A DNA stretch of 36,387 nucleotides from Acidobacteriota bacterium (GCA_003819755.1 RPQK01000002.1:1-36387), one strand, 5' to 3'; numbered from the stretch's first letter, positions 8,422 to 16,690 are shown. Notes: a model not told the origin generated them from the letters alone. Numbers and translations: made by a program.

Positions 8422-9681
8422 ATGAACGCCCTTCGTATCATCATCATCATCGCCTGGCGGAATCTCTGGAGGAATCCGCGCAGGACCGTCCTGACTGCGG
8501 GGACAGTGTCACTTGGCCTGGGCTTGCTGCTCGTCTTCCTTGGTATCGGGGATGGGAGTCACCGTCAGATGATCCAGGGAGCCGTCCGGCTGGGTGGGGC
8601 GCACGTAGCCGTGCAGGCCGTGGGATACCAGGAGCGTGGGGGCATTGAGCGAACCCTCTCAGCGGAACAGATCGCCCGGGTCTCTTCATGGGCCCAGTCA
8701 AACCGCAAGCAGCTGGGCATCACCCAGGTGCTGTCGCGGGTCTTTGCTTCCGGGCTCGTCTCTTCGGCCGACGGTGCCACCGGGGTGCGGGTTATCGGGC
8801 TGGAACCCGCCAAGGAGAAAGGGGTGTCGTCCTTTCACGAGAAGCTGATCCGAGGAGACTTCCTGATATCGACACGGGACAACACGGCAGTCATCGGCGA
8901 AGGTGTGGCACGTAAGCTGAAGCTTGAGCCTGGTGAAAAATTCGTCCTGATGGTCCAGGCGGCCCATTCTCCCGAGATCCAATCGCTTCTGCTGCGGGTG
9001 GCGGGAGTTATGCGGACCGGGCTGGAGGATTTCGATCAGGCGACCATCCTCATTCCCTTGCCCACGGCGCAACAACTGCTCAAGCTCGGAGACGAGGTAC
9101 ACCAGACGGCCATCGTGCTCGACCAACTCGAGCACTCGCAAGAGGCCGCCGAAGACGGCAAGCGGAGGCTGGGTCCAGAGGTCGAAGTCCTGAGCTGGCT
9201 CGATCTGATGCCGGAGCTTCGCGATTTCATAAAGATCGACGATGGCGGCAGCTATGTGTTCAACAGCCTTTTCTTCATGATCATCGCTTTCCTGGTCGCC
9301 AATACCCTGCTGATGTCGGTGCTCGAACGGCGCAGGGAATTCGCATTGCTCGATGCCCTCGGATTCACCCCCGTGCGCCGGTTCTTGCTCGTGATCCTCG
9401 AAGCTGTCTGGATTGCGCTTCTTTCCGTCGCGGCAGGCACCGGACTTGGTTATGCCGGGCATCTTTATTTTTACCACCGGGGACTCCCCCTCTCGCTGTT
9501 TTACAGCTCAGAGGTATCGGCCGGCGGTGCTCTCATCGACCCGGTCATTTACTCACATCTGACTTGGACGCGCATTTTCGGAGCGGCGCAACTGGTTTTC
9601 GCTCTGACTTTCCTCCTGGCGCTCCTTCCCGCCTGGCGCGGTGCAAAGGGGCAGGACGCTCATTTACTTGGTCAGGCATGA
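8422..9681 (+). CDS. FtsX/LolE-type ABC transporter permease (second of pair)
   Basis: The frame is open from 8263, but the first 53 codons are octamer repeat. ATG 8422 gives MNALRIIIIIAWRNLWRNPRRT, which matches the N-terminus of the partner permease, and is chosen. The 419 residues have an N-terminal helix, a periplasmic MacB-like domain (about 45-270), and three C-terminal FtsX helices ending VFALTFLLALLPAWRGAKGQD. It pairs with the permease at 6917 and the ATPase at 9678 (4-bp ATGA overlap). No clear ribosome site precedes ATG 8422; the upstream sequence is repeat, so translation may depend on the hairpin or on coupling. Confidence 0.9.
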   Translation: MNALRIIIIIAWRNLWRNPRRTVLTAGTVSLGLGLLLVFLGIGDGSHRQMIQGAVRLGGAHVAVQAVGYQERGGIERTLSAEQIARVSSWAQSNRKQLGITQVLSRVFASGLVSSADGATGVRVIGLEPAKEKGVSSFHEKLIRGDFLISTRDNTAVIGEGVARKLKLEPGEKFVLMVQAAHSPEIQSLLLRVAGVMRTGLEDFDQATILIPLPTAQQLLKLGDEVHQTAIVLDQLEHSQEAAEDGKRRLGPEVEVLSWLDLMPELRDFIKIDDGGSYVFNSLFFMIIAFLVANTLLMSVLERRREFALLDALGFTPVRRFLLVILEAVWIALLSVAAGTGLGYAGHLYFYHRGLPLSLFYSSEVSAGGALIDPVIYSHLTWTRIFGAAQLVFALTFLLALLPAWRGAKGQDAHLLGQA

Positions 9682-10397
9682 GCAATAGCAAAACAACAGG
9701 CAGTCTGTTACGACTGGAAGGCGTTTCGAGGCAGTACACCCAGGGTGAGGAGACGGTTCACGCGCTCCGGGATGTGACCTTCGAGGCAGACGGGGGCGAA
9801 TTTATCGCGATCGCCGGTCCCTCGGGATCGGGGAAGACGACGCTCTTGAATCTGTGCGCGGGATTGGACCGTCCCACCGCAGGGAAGGTCTGGCTGGGCA
9901 ACCGGGATTTGTCCGAGCTGAACCGCCATCAACTGGCACGCCTGCGGTTGGAGGAAGTAGGTTTCATCTTTCAGGCTTTCAACCTGATACCCGTACTGTC
10001 GGCCGAGGAGAACGCGGAATTCATCCTGCTGCTTCGCGGCATGGCGGGCGAGACGCGCCGAGCCAAGATTCGAGCTCTCTTAAAAGAGGTGGGGCTGGAG
10101 GGCCTCGAATCGCGGCGCCCCGGTCAGCTTTCCGGTGGACAGCAGCAACGCGTCGCAGTCGCACGGGCCATCGCGGCCGAGCCAAAACTGGTGCTGGCCG
10201 ACGAACCGACGGCGAACCTCGACACCGAAACCGCGTTCTCGCTTCTGAACCTGATGGACCGGCTGAACCGGGAACACGGAACGACGTTCCTCTTTTCGAC
10301 CCACGACCCCCGGGTGATGCAGCGAGCCCACCGCATCATCCATCTCCTGGATGGACGGATCGAGAGCGATGAGCGAGTTGCTGTCGAACAGGCGTGA
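9678..10397 (+). CDS. LolD/MacB-type ABC transporter ATPase
   Basis: This cytoplasmic ATPase powers the two FtsX-type permeases. The 239 residues are complete: Walker A GPSGSGKTT at 47-55, Q-loop Q99 (FQAFN), signature LSGGQQQR at 151-158, Walker B LVLADEPT at 171-178, and switch histidine H209 (STHD). The subfamily is LolD/MacB-like (extracting or mechanotransmitting, not importing). The start is the ATG overlapping the permease stop by 4 bp; a longer upstream frame exists but lacks ATPase-like sequence. The next gene starts inside its 3' end. Confidence 0.95.
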   Translation: MSNSKTTGSLLRLEGVSRQYTQGEETVHALRDVTFEADGGEFIAIAGPSGSGKTTLLNLCAGLDRPTAGKVWLGNRDLSELNRHQLARLRLEEVGFIFQAFNLIPVLSAEENAEFILLLRGMAGETRRAKIRALLKEVGLEGLESRRPGQLSGGQQQRVAVARAIAAEPKLVLADEPTANLDTETAFSLLNLMDRLNREHGTTFLFSTHDPRVMQRAHRIIHLLDGRIESDERVAVEQA

Positions 10398-11664
10398 GTC
10401 TTCTTTGAGGCCAGCGGCAGATACTGAGATCTGTGCGCGTTTTTCCACCCCGAAGGGGGCGCGACCCCTTTGGGGTGGAAGAACAACTCCCCTGCTCGCC
10501 CTCCTTGTGACTTCGCTCTTCGTCCCCTCCACCTGCCTCGCCCAGGACTTCAAGCTCGGCGCCTCTGTCCGCGGGTTCGGCTTCTACTCCCTCGAAGAGA
10601 GCCTTTTCCAGAAACGTCGGGACTCGGAGTTCTTCATCTTCCGTCTCGTCCCGGAAGTCTCTTTCGGTTCAAAGGTCAAAATTGAGACTCACTTCGTAAC
10701 CGATTTGGTCTCTCCGCCGGCAACCCCTGCCGCGGCCATAGCCACCGGGGCGAGCCGCACCTATCTGAATCTGGACCGAAGCCTGGTTAATCGCGAGGAA
10801 CTGACTATTAACCTGGGGTTTGACCGCCTGAACATCCAGATTCACACGGGCGCTTTTGACCTGGTCGTCGGGCGGCAGGCCATCACTTGGGGCGTCAACT
10901 ACTTTTGGCCGGCCCTGGACCTGTTTGCACCGTTCGCCCCTGGCCGTATCGATCGGGACTATAAGCCAGGCGTAGACGCCGCCCGGCTGATCGTACCGCT
11001 CGGGGCGTACTCGGAAGCACAGGTGGTCGGCGCCATACTGGGCCCTGACGGATCAAAGGACGCGGCCGTAGGAGGATTGGTCCGTTGGAACGTGCATACA
11101 GTCGATTTCGGGTTCATGGGAGGACAGTTCCACGAAGACAAGGTGGCAGGTGCGTTTCTTTCGGCCAACATCGCCGGTACCGGGGTCCGGGGTGAGATCT
11201 CATGGACTCAGTCCGGCGACCCCGGGGACCGGGCGATCGACCGGGGAGTATTCTGGCGGGGATCGGTGGGAATCGACCGCCAACTGACACCCACAGTGAC
11301 GCTCATTTTCGAAACGGCGTGGAATCAGTATGGCGCCGCCAATGCCGAGGAGTACCTGCTGTTCCTCAACTCCGACCGGTTGAGACGAGGCGAGATAAAC
11401 GCGCTGGGCCGCCACCATTCGGGAACGTCCTTGACGTGGCGTTTTCATCCGCTCTGGGCTTTCAGCAGCACCGCCCTGATCGGGTGGGACGATCCGTCAG
11501 CGATGTGGATACCATCGTTCGTTTGGTCTACCGGTAACAACTCGGAGCTGCTGATGGGGGGACAATTCGGCTTGGGGAAAGAGCCGACGCCGATCGGGTT
11601 CCCGCAAAGCGAGTACGGCAGCTCGCCCCACACGGTGTTCGCGGCATTTAAGACGTACTTCTAA
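10369..11664 (+). CDS. Outer-membrane beta-barrel protein of the Lol-like operon
   Basis: A hydrophobic signal (TPLLALLVTSLFVPSTCLA-Q) is followed by about 370 residues of amphipathic strands ending in a terminal phenylalanine (FAAFKTYF), the classic barrel-assembly signal. No named family was recognised. FDLVVGRQAITWGVNYFWPALDLFAPF recalls phosphate-porin and DUF1302-like barrels. The ATG at 10369 overlaps the ATPase gene by 29 bp. It gives an unusually long, charged n-region of about 40 residues, part of which (FSTPKGARPLWGG) is encoded by a palindromic repeat at 10443-10480. An internal start after the palindrome is possible. Its position as last gene suggests it is the outer-membrane end of the transport path. 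Confidence 0.8.
   Translation: MSELLSNRRESSLRPAADTEICARFSTPKGARPLWGGRTTPLLALLVTSLFVPSTCLAQDFKLGASVRGFGFYSLEESLFQKRRDSEFFIFRLVPEVSFGSKVKIETHFVTDLVSPPATPAAAIATGASRTYLNLDRSLVNREELTINLGFDRLNIQIHTGAFDLVVGRQAITWGVNYFWPALDLFAPFAPGRIDRDYKPGVDAARLIVPLGAYSEAQVVGAILGPDGSKDAAVGGLVRWNVHTVDFGFMGGQFHEDKVAGAFLSANIAGTGVRGEISWTQSGDPGDRAIDRGVFWRGSVGIDRQLTPTVTLIFETAWNQYGAANAEEYLLFLNSDRLRRGEINALGRHHSGTSLTWRFHPLWAFSSTALIGWDDPSAMWIPSFVWSTGNNSELLMGGQFGLGKEPTPIGFPQSEYGSSPHTVFAAFKTYF
10443..10480. repeat. Palindromic element inside the signal-peptide region
   Basis: TTCCACCCCGAAGGGG at 10443-10458 pairs with CCCCTTTGGGGTGGAA at 10465-10480, with one mismatch and a 6-base loop. It lies between the ATPase stop and the signal peptide of the barrel gene and is read in frame. 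It looks like a small mobile palindrome inserted at a gene start. Confidence 0.8.
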
Positions 11665-11750
11665 AGGACCTCAAGGACTCCAAGGACTCCAAAGACAAGA
11701 GACGGCTTCCTTGAGGTCCTTGGGGGTCCTTGGGGTCTTTGAGATCTTTT
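11663..11750. repeat. Second CCAAGGACC-type hairpin at the operon end
   Basis: The left arm 11663-11697 (AAAGGACCTC, AAGGACTCC units) pairs imperfectly with 11706-11750 (GGTCCTTGGGGGTCCTTGG units). It begins within the stop codon of the barrel gene. As the operon ends here and a converging gene follows, it could act as a bidirectional terminator, but the unit is the same as at 6056-6139, so it is foremost a repeat-family member. Confidence 0.8.
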
Positions 11751-11752
11751 CT

Positions 11753-11906
11753 CCTGGAACCCTTATCACTCCCCCGAACGACAGCCGGTGATCAGTGCGG
11801 TTTTCCCGCTCCAGGTCGACGATGATCGCGTCCCACTGGAGGGCGCGGATGGCGAAACCGGAAGCCAGCCGGACATCACGTGCCGGAGGGGTTTGGGAGT
11901 AGGGGG
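11753..11906 (-). other. Gap with possible gene remnant
   Basis: No intact gene. The minus strand is open for about 50 codons before the repeat (11763-11900) and reads RDVRLASGFAIRALQWDAII then VDLERENRTDHRLSFGGVI, which has the look of terminal barrel strands. There is no start and it lies in a different frame from the upstream esterase. A decayed fragment is possible; chance coding cannot be excluded. Confidence 0.3.
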
Positions 11907-13214
11907 CTATTCTCCTAACCGGAATCTGACTTCGACCGTGATAGTGATTTCGCCCGGCTTTCCGTCAATCTTCGGCTTGTCGAACTTCCAGCGTCGAAAC
12001 ACTTCAGCGGTCGGTTGGGCCAGTTTGGGGTGCCCCGAAACCGTGCGCACGTCTTTAACACTTCCGTCCTCCGCCACAAGCAACTCGAGAAAAATCTTTC
12101 CCTCAACCCTCGCCTGTTTGGCTTCCTCGGGGTAAGCCGGCTCAATCACCTTCTGGACGCCCACCGGGACGTTCGTGTTGATTTCGTATTCAACCGCCTG
12201 TTTTCGCGCTCTTACTCCCGCTCCGATCGCGAATTGAAGGCCCTCGACTCCCGCTCGTTGGAACATTCCCACTATGTCATGGCCGAAAGGAGACAGTTCC
12301 TCGTAATCGTGGTCGATTTTCAGCCTTGCCAGCTGCTGGTTAAACTCGCGCGCGCTCGACACAAATCGATCCTGAGAACCGCAGATGATACGAATCGCGA
12401 GACGATCACGGATCTGGTCGGCGTTCTTGTCCAGCAGTCCCTGGGGGCTCTCCGCTACGAAACTCGCCTTATCGCCTCGGGTCATCTTAATCACGTTGGG
12501 TTCGTTGGCCACGACACCATCGGGCGGGAAGATTCCCGCATAGGAAACGACCGAGGAGAAAAGGTCAGGATACTTGAAGGCCAGCCTGAGGCAGCCGAAC
12601 CCGCCCATCGACATGCCCGCGATGTGCCGGCCGCTCCGAGTCGGAATGGTGCGATACTTCCCGTCAATGTGCGGTATCAGCTCTTTGATGACGAGGGTCT
12701 CGGCAGGATAGCGTCCATCCGGCGAATCCAGGTAGAAGGCCTGGCCAAGACCATTGGCAAAGACGATGATCAGCGGTTCCAGCTGGCGGCTCAGGATTGC
12801 GTCATGCGCAAAAACGGCCTGAGAGATGTTTGTGTATTCGTTGTTGTTCCGGCCGTGAAGCCAGTAAACAACTGGGAACCGTTTGGAAGGGTCGGCATCG
12901 TAGCCGGGCGGAAGGAAGATGTTGTAGCCGACATCGAGGCCCAAGGCTTGGCTTCGGAATAGGCCACGGCTGACGATCGGCTTCCCATCAACGACAGGGA
13001 AAGGACGAACCTCAAGCCAGGAAGGGGGTCTGGCAGCTGGATCGACAGTCTCTTCAGCCGGAAACGGGACAACGGGCGCGTAGCCGGTGCGCCTCGCAAC
13101 CTCGACGACTTTCGGATCCGGGGTGATCTGCTTCGGCGCGTCGGCCGCAAAAACTGACAGCACCGCAAAGGCACACCAAAATAAACGGGCAATACCGCCT
13201 CTGAAAGAAAGCAT
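11907..13214 (-). CDS. Secreted esterase (PF00756-type) with C-terminal TonB domain
   Basis: This 435-residue protein has an N-terminal signal/anchor (LFWCAFAVLSVFAAD), then an alpha/beta-hydrolase of the esterase-D/feruloyl-esterase-like family: oxyanion region YWLHGR at 117-122, nucleophile S202 in GMSMGG, acid D282 (GSQDRF) and H312 (PFGHD). Residues about 348-435 form a TonB C-terminal domain (VIEPAYPEEAKQARVEGKI, EDGSVKDV, VFRRWKFDKPK). It probably cleaves an ester in the periplasm or outside the inner membrane. TonB-C domains are normally on TonB-like proteins, so a fusion to an esterase is unusual. The frame extends upstream to 13289, but that part is repeat-derived; ATG 13214 directly precedes the signal. 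Confidence 0.88.
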   Translation of the reverse strand: MLSFRGGIARLFWCAFAVLSVFAADAPKQITPDPKVVEVARRTGYAPVVPFPAEETVDPAARPPSWLEVRPFPVVDGKPIVSRGLFRSQALGLDVGYNIFLPPGYDADPSKRFPVVYWLHGRNNNEYTNISQAVFAHDAILSRQLEPLIIVFANGLGQAFYLDSPDGRYPAETLVIKELIPHIDGKYRTIPTRSGRHIAGMSMGGFGCLRLAFKYPDLFSSVVSYAGIFPPDGVVANEPNVIKMTRGDKASFVAESPQGLLDKNADQIRDRLAIRIICGSQDRFVSSAREFNQQLARLKIDHDYEELSPFGHDIVGMFQRAGVEGLQFAIGAGVRARKQAVEYEINTNVPVGVQKVIEPAYPEEAKQARVEGKIFLELLVAEDGSVKDVRTVSGHPKLAQPTAEVFRRWKFDKPKIDGKPGEITITVEVRFRLGE

Positions 13215-13268
13215 AGGCGGCCATTGTTCACAGATGGGTCGGGAGATACAACTGAAAAGGCGAGGTAT

Positions 13269-13306
13269 CCCAGAGCCGCGTACGCGCAAAGCGAAGCGGC
13301 TCTGGG
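13269..13306 (-). terminator. 11-bp perfect stem-loop downstream of the RRM gene
   Basis: CCCAGAGCCGC (13269-13279) pairs perfectly with GCGGCTCTGGG (13296-13306). It follows the RRM gene stop by 16 bases on the minus strand, in terminator position, but there is no T-run after the stem, so it may instead be a palindromic repeat. Confidence 0.45.
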
Positions 13307-13322
13307 GAAGGTGCGGAGCATC

Positions 13323-13616
13323 TTACCAGCGGTTTCGACCGCCGCCACCGCCGCCGCCGTTGCGATTCTCGCGCGGGCGCGCTTCGCTTACGGTCAGGCT
13401 ACGGCCGTCGAATTCCGTGCCGTTGAGTTGCTGAATCGCCTTTTCGCCTTCTTCTCGCGTCGACATCTCGACGAAGCCGAAGCCTCTTGAGCGTCCGGTG
13501 TCACGATCGGTCACAAGCGAAGCCGATTCGACCCGGCCCGCCTGCGCGAAGAGATCCTCGAGGTTCGAGCTGGAGGTCTGATACGAAAGGTTGCCGACAT
13601 ACAGTTTCATGGACAT
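13323..13616 (-). CDS. RRM-domain RNA-binding protein
   Basis: This is a single RNA-recognition-motif protein of 97 residues, like the small bacterial Rbp proteins. RNP2 is LYVGNL at 5-10 and RNP1 is RGFGFVEM at 44-51; both carry the aromatic residues that stack on RNA. The tail is glycine-rich (RENRNGGGGGGGRNRW), as in cyanobacterial and other cold-responsive Rbps. The start MSMKLYVG (ATG 13616) is chosen for the AAGGA ribosome site 8 bases upstream; a longer frame to 13646 adds unrelated residues. It likely binds single-stranded RNA in the cytoplasm. It stands alone, with an upstream gap of about 250 bp in which no other gene was seen. Confidence 0.93.
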   Translation of the reverse strand: MSMKLYVGNLSYQTSSSNLEDLFAQAGRVESASLVTDRDTGRSRGFGFVEMSTREEGEKAIQQLNGTEFDGRSLTVSEARPRENRNGGGGGGGRNRW

Positions 13617-13867
13617 TGACAGTTTCCTTCTCCAAACAGGAGACAAAGGGAAGCTTGAACAGGATCTGCTTCGAACATTGGCGGGAAGAGATACATTGAC
13701 GAGCTTCGAGTTTTAGTTTTCCGGCTACTCTCTTTCTCTAACCCAAACGCGCCCGCCAATTGCAGCGTTGCGGGGAAACAAGCGAGAGCAAATCAGTCCT
13801 CAGTGTAACACGGAACTTCCTGATGTCTAGAGGCAGCTCGAAACAGGCGCCGGTTTTGGGGGATCTT

Positions 13868-15328
13868 CTATTCGAGTTCGAGGCGGACGACGTCCGGGTT
13901 CCGTGCCGTTTGGCCGAGGTCTTCGAAGTACACCTTGATTTCCGGGCACGGCCCGAAGACTCGGAACAAATTCCCGCCATCCGAGTACCAGACAAAGTCG
14001 GGATTGCCCGTCCGGGCAATCAGGATATGCCCGGACTCACAAAATCGCTGGGACCGGGCCGCATCGGTGAACCGTTCGAGCAGCTGTTTGGAAGTCCGAG
14101 CCGAGGTTACCGGCCAGGAGATATGACGGTTGTTCGCAATGCCAACCCCGGTGCTAAACATGTAGGCAAGAACGATGCTTGGCACGATGAACTTCCAGCG
14201 CGTTTCGAGAATCCGCCTGACGAAGACTCCAAAAAGGAGCGAGAGGCCGAACACCGAGAAATACAGGTTGTGCTGCATGACTTTGCCTGCCAGAGGCAGG
14301 ACGGGAGCCAGTGCCAGCAGGAAGGAGGCCAGCCCCAGAATGACGAACCGGTCCCTTCTTCTCAGGCCTGACACAACGGCCGCGCACAAGGCCAGTGCGA
14401 TCGGCAACATAAACACGGTGGCTGCCAGGGTGGGCAACGGGTAGGGGACTCCGATCTTCGGCATGGATGCAGACCGGACCAGGCCCGGCAACATCAAGTC
14501 GGCCAGGCCGCTTCCCTGGGGAAGGTTCACAGCCCACCAAAAGTACTTCACTTTCGGGATGAGCGAACCGACAGCCAATGAAGCGCGGTAAGGGTGGTTC
14601 GTATCGTCCGGATAGAGGTTCCCGCGGAGGTAGAACATGAACGCCGTGAACAGAACGCTGACGGCCAAGAAGGGAAGGACTGGCTTCAACAGGGCTGTCC
14701 ATCGCCTTTCCCCGCCTGGCCGGCCCGCCCGGAACCACTCATAACACAGCAGCACCGCCGGGAACACAACCACGGTTTCCTTGTTTCCCAGCCCGAGGAC
14801 AAAGAGAACGAGTGCGGAGATCCAGCCTCCCGCACCGCGTCTTTTCATGTACACGAGGAAAGCGCTGAGAAAGAAAAAACATCCGGCGAAATCGGGAAGG
14901 AAAGTGATTCCAAAGGTGATGAAGAAATTGCACCGATGAAGAGCGAAGAAAAACGCCGCGCTAAGAGCCACCGTTGAATCGGCATGCAACTCCCGGGCGA
15001 TCCGGTAGACTAGAAAAATATTGGCAGCATGAAAGAGCAGAGGGATCAGGTGATACCCGGCCGTGCCTGAACCAAGCAGGGGGTGGAAAACAAAGGAAAA
15101 CAGGACCAGGCCAAGGGGCCGATATTGACCTCGGTCATCCAGGCTGAAAAAGGCCGATGCCAGGTCCGAGAGTGAATCGAGACGGCGACCGAAATAGTAG
15201 ATAGCGTCGGGGCTGAAGAACTCCGAGAAGTTCCAGGTAAAGAAGCCGAACGTCGAGAAGACGATAACAACAAGAACTTTATTTGTGATTCCCCCCACTC
15301 TCCGCCTCGCCACCGTGGAGAGTAGCAC
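13868..15328 (-). CDS. Polytopic membrane protein, GT-C glycosyltransferase-like
   Basis: About ten hydrophobic helices in 486 residues, a cytoplasm-proximal N-terminus and a soluble C-terminal tail (about 415-486). The first extracytoplasmic loop has an acidic motif (FFSPDAIYYFGRR) and DDRGQYRPLGLVLF, as in GT-C enzymes such as ArnT/PMT-like mannosyltransferases, where an early Asp is catalytic. NKETVVVFPAVLLCYEWFR recalls the TMTC/PMT-like group. The function may be transfer of a sugar from a polyprenyl-phosphate donor to protein or lipid; this is inference from topology. The start is uncertain: GTG 15328 has no ribosome site, and start codons further in are possible. Confidence 0.7.
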   Translation of the reverse strand: MLLSTVARRRVGGITNKVLVVIVFSTFGFFTWNFSEFFSPDAIYYFGRRLDSLSDLASAFFSLDDRGQYRPLGLVLFSFVFHPLLGSGTAGYHLIPLLFHAANIFLVYRIARELHADSTVALSAAFFFALHRCNFFITFGITFLPDFAGCFFFLSAFLVYMKRRGAGGWISALVLFVLGLGNKETVVVFPAVLLCYEWFRAGRPGGERRWTALLKPVLPFLAVSVLFTAFMFYLRGNLYPDDTNHPYRASLAVGSLIPKVKYFWWAVNLPQGSGLADLMLPGLVRSASMPKIGVPYPLPTLAATVFMLPIALALCAAVVSGLRRRDRFVILGLASFLLALAPVLPLAGKVMQHNLYFSVFGLSLLFGVFVRRILETRWKFIVPSIVLAYMFSTGVGIANNRHISWPVTSARTSKQLLERFTDAARSQRFCESGHILIARTGNPDFVWYSDGGNLFRVFGPCPEIKVYFEDLGQTARNPDVVRLELE

Positions 15329-15393
15329 CAGGGATCACAGGCGGCAAGGAAGAATTCTTCAGCAGGAATCTTACGTAGGGTCTTTTACACGGG

Positions 15394-15831
15394 CTAAGAG
15401 TCTGCCCACTCGATCTCGTCACCGACTCTGATCGGGCCGCCGGTCAATACCTCTCCGTAGGCGCCGCCGTTCCACGGAGCCGACATGCTGGCCCTCAGGC
15501 CCGGCAAGGCTTCTTCCATCCTTTCGCAGGGCTTGGTCTCGCCACAGATTCGAACCGTGCACGCGCCGATCTGAAGAGTCTTTCCTCGGCTGTCAATCAG
15601 GTTAATTCCTTCGACCAGGAGATTAGCCCGGCGAGTGGAAGGATCAAGGTCGGACCGTAGCTCCGCCATCATTTTCGCCCACCGCTCCGACTCCAGGATG
15701 GTGACTTGTCGCCGGCCCCCTTGATCCGCACTATCTTCTAGACCCGCGCCGGCGACGAGGAGGCCCGATTCGTGCGGGTCCATCGGCCCGCGGTGAGCCC
15801 GTTTCACCCAGATCCTGATCAATTTGCCCAT
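15394..15831 (-). CDS. MOSC domain protein
   Basis: This is a 145-residue, single-domain MOSC protein (the C-terminal domain of molybdenum-cofactor sulfurase, stand-alone in YiiM-like proteins). Visible family features are DQGGRRQVTILESERW, TRRANLLVEGINL, IGACTVRICGETKPCERM with the conserved cysteine, and GGAYGEVLTGGPIRVGDEIEW. Such domains bind or carry sulfur for metal cofactors or detoxify N-hydroxylated compounds. The frame extends upstream to 15972, but that part is encoded by an inverted repeat and has no domain similarity. ATG 15831 (MGKLIRIWVKRA) matches the usual MOSC N-terminus. No ribosome site is obvious. Confidence 0.88.
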   Translation of the reverse strand: MGKLIRIWVKRAHRGPMDPHESGLLVAGAGLEDSADQGGRRQVTILESERWAKMMAELRSDLDPSTRRANLLVEGINLIDSRGKTLQIGACTVRICGETKPCERMEEALPGLRASMSAPWNGGAYGEVLTGGPIRVGDEIEWADS

Positions 15832-15862
15832 CCGAAAAGTATACGTCATGGAGAAAACCGAA

Positions 15863-16010
15863 GTTGCCGGCAACCGTGGGTCCCATCTCCAGATTGGGAC
15901 CGTGCAGTCGCACCTAATGCTCCAGACTTCCCTCTCTTGGATCTCCGGTTGGCGTGCAGGCTTTAATCGCACGGTCCCATCGGGAGATGGGACGCACGGT
16001 TAGCGGCAAC
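15863..16010. repeat. 42-43-bp inverted repeat, each arm itself palindromic
   Basis: 15863-15905 and 15969-16010 are reverse complements with about five differences. Each arm also contains a small inner hairpin (GGTCCCAT...TTGGGACC). The element lies just upstream of the MOSC gene and would lie in its leader. The layout, paired inverted modules with internal palindromes, resembles a REP/BIME or MITE-like element. Confidence 0.85.
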
Positions 16011-16062
16011 TTCGATTTTCTCACACCTCCCGACCGAGGCGGCCGGGGTCAAACTGGTAGCG

Positions 16063-16554
16063 TCACCGCACGGCCAATCCAACCCGAAAAACCAGGATGT
16101 GAGAGTCGTTGGCGTTGTGGTAGTGATCCCTGACCTCCAGCCGCAGTCCGTATTTCGGCTTTAGCCAGTGCATTACACCGCCGCCGAAGTGAGCCAGACC
16201 TGCCGCTTCGCTTCGGAATGCGAGCGCATACCCCCCGGTCACGAATGGGACTGTCCTTCCCTCGTGCCCGAACTGGTAAATCGCACTGGGGGCGAGAGTG
16301 AAGAAGCCATAGCTTGGCCCGTCGAGCGGAAAGAGATACGAAGCTTCGATACCGACTCCCAAGCCTTTGTAGAAGGTCCCCTCTGCCCCGCCCCCAGTCT
16401 GCATGATGCCTTCGGTCCAGCTCCGGCTCGCTTGCACCCCGGGACCGAAAAAGAAGTATCCGTCACCGGTGCCTTGGCGGCCGTCCGCTTGCGCGAGCGC
16501 CCATGTTGAAGCCACCAACGAAAGAGCCGCGATCTGTAGAATGGTCTTGACCAT
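16063..16554 (-). CDS. Small outer-membrane beta-barrel protein
   Basis: A signal peptide (MVKTILQIAALSLVASTWALAQ) is followed by about 140 residues with eight likely strands (GYFFFGPGVQASRSW, GLGVGIEASYLFP, YGFFTLAPSAIYQF, TVPFVTGGYALAFR, GLAHFGGGVMHWL, YGLRLEVRDHYHN, HILVFRVGLAVR). This resembles OmpA/OmpX-like small barrels (PF13505 type). The start at 16554 is supported by a GGGGGA ribosome site about nine bases upstream; the frame is open to 16665. Function unknown. Confidence 0.82.
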   Translation of the reverse strand: MVKTILQIAALSLVASTWALAQADGRQGTGDGYFFFGPGVQASRSWTEGIMQTGGGAEGTFYKGLGVGIEASYLFPLDGPSYGFFTLAPSAIYQFGHEGRTVPFVTGGYALAFRSEAAGLAHFGGGVMHWLKPKYGLRLEVRDHYHNANDSHILVFRVGLAVR

Positions 16555-16690
16555 GATGTTTTCCCCCTTCGCGGGAACCGGTTGCAAGCGGCGTGCCTGG
16601 ACAAAGGCCGTAAGTGACGGCTGACAAAGGGGAAAGTGCATCAGGATCGGGCACATACTGCCCACACAGGCTGCGCGTCGAGCCGCCCGG

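Noticed and set aside
12015..12962. Long plus-strand frame opposite the esterase
   Set aside because: Antisense shadow; the minus strand has the catalytic triad and TonB-C motifs.
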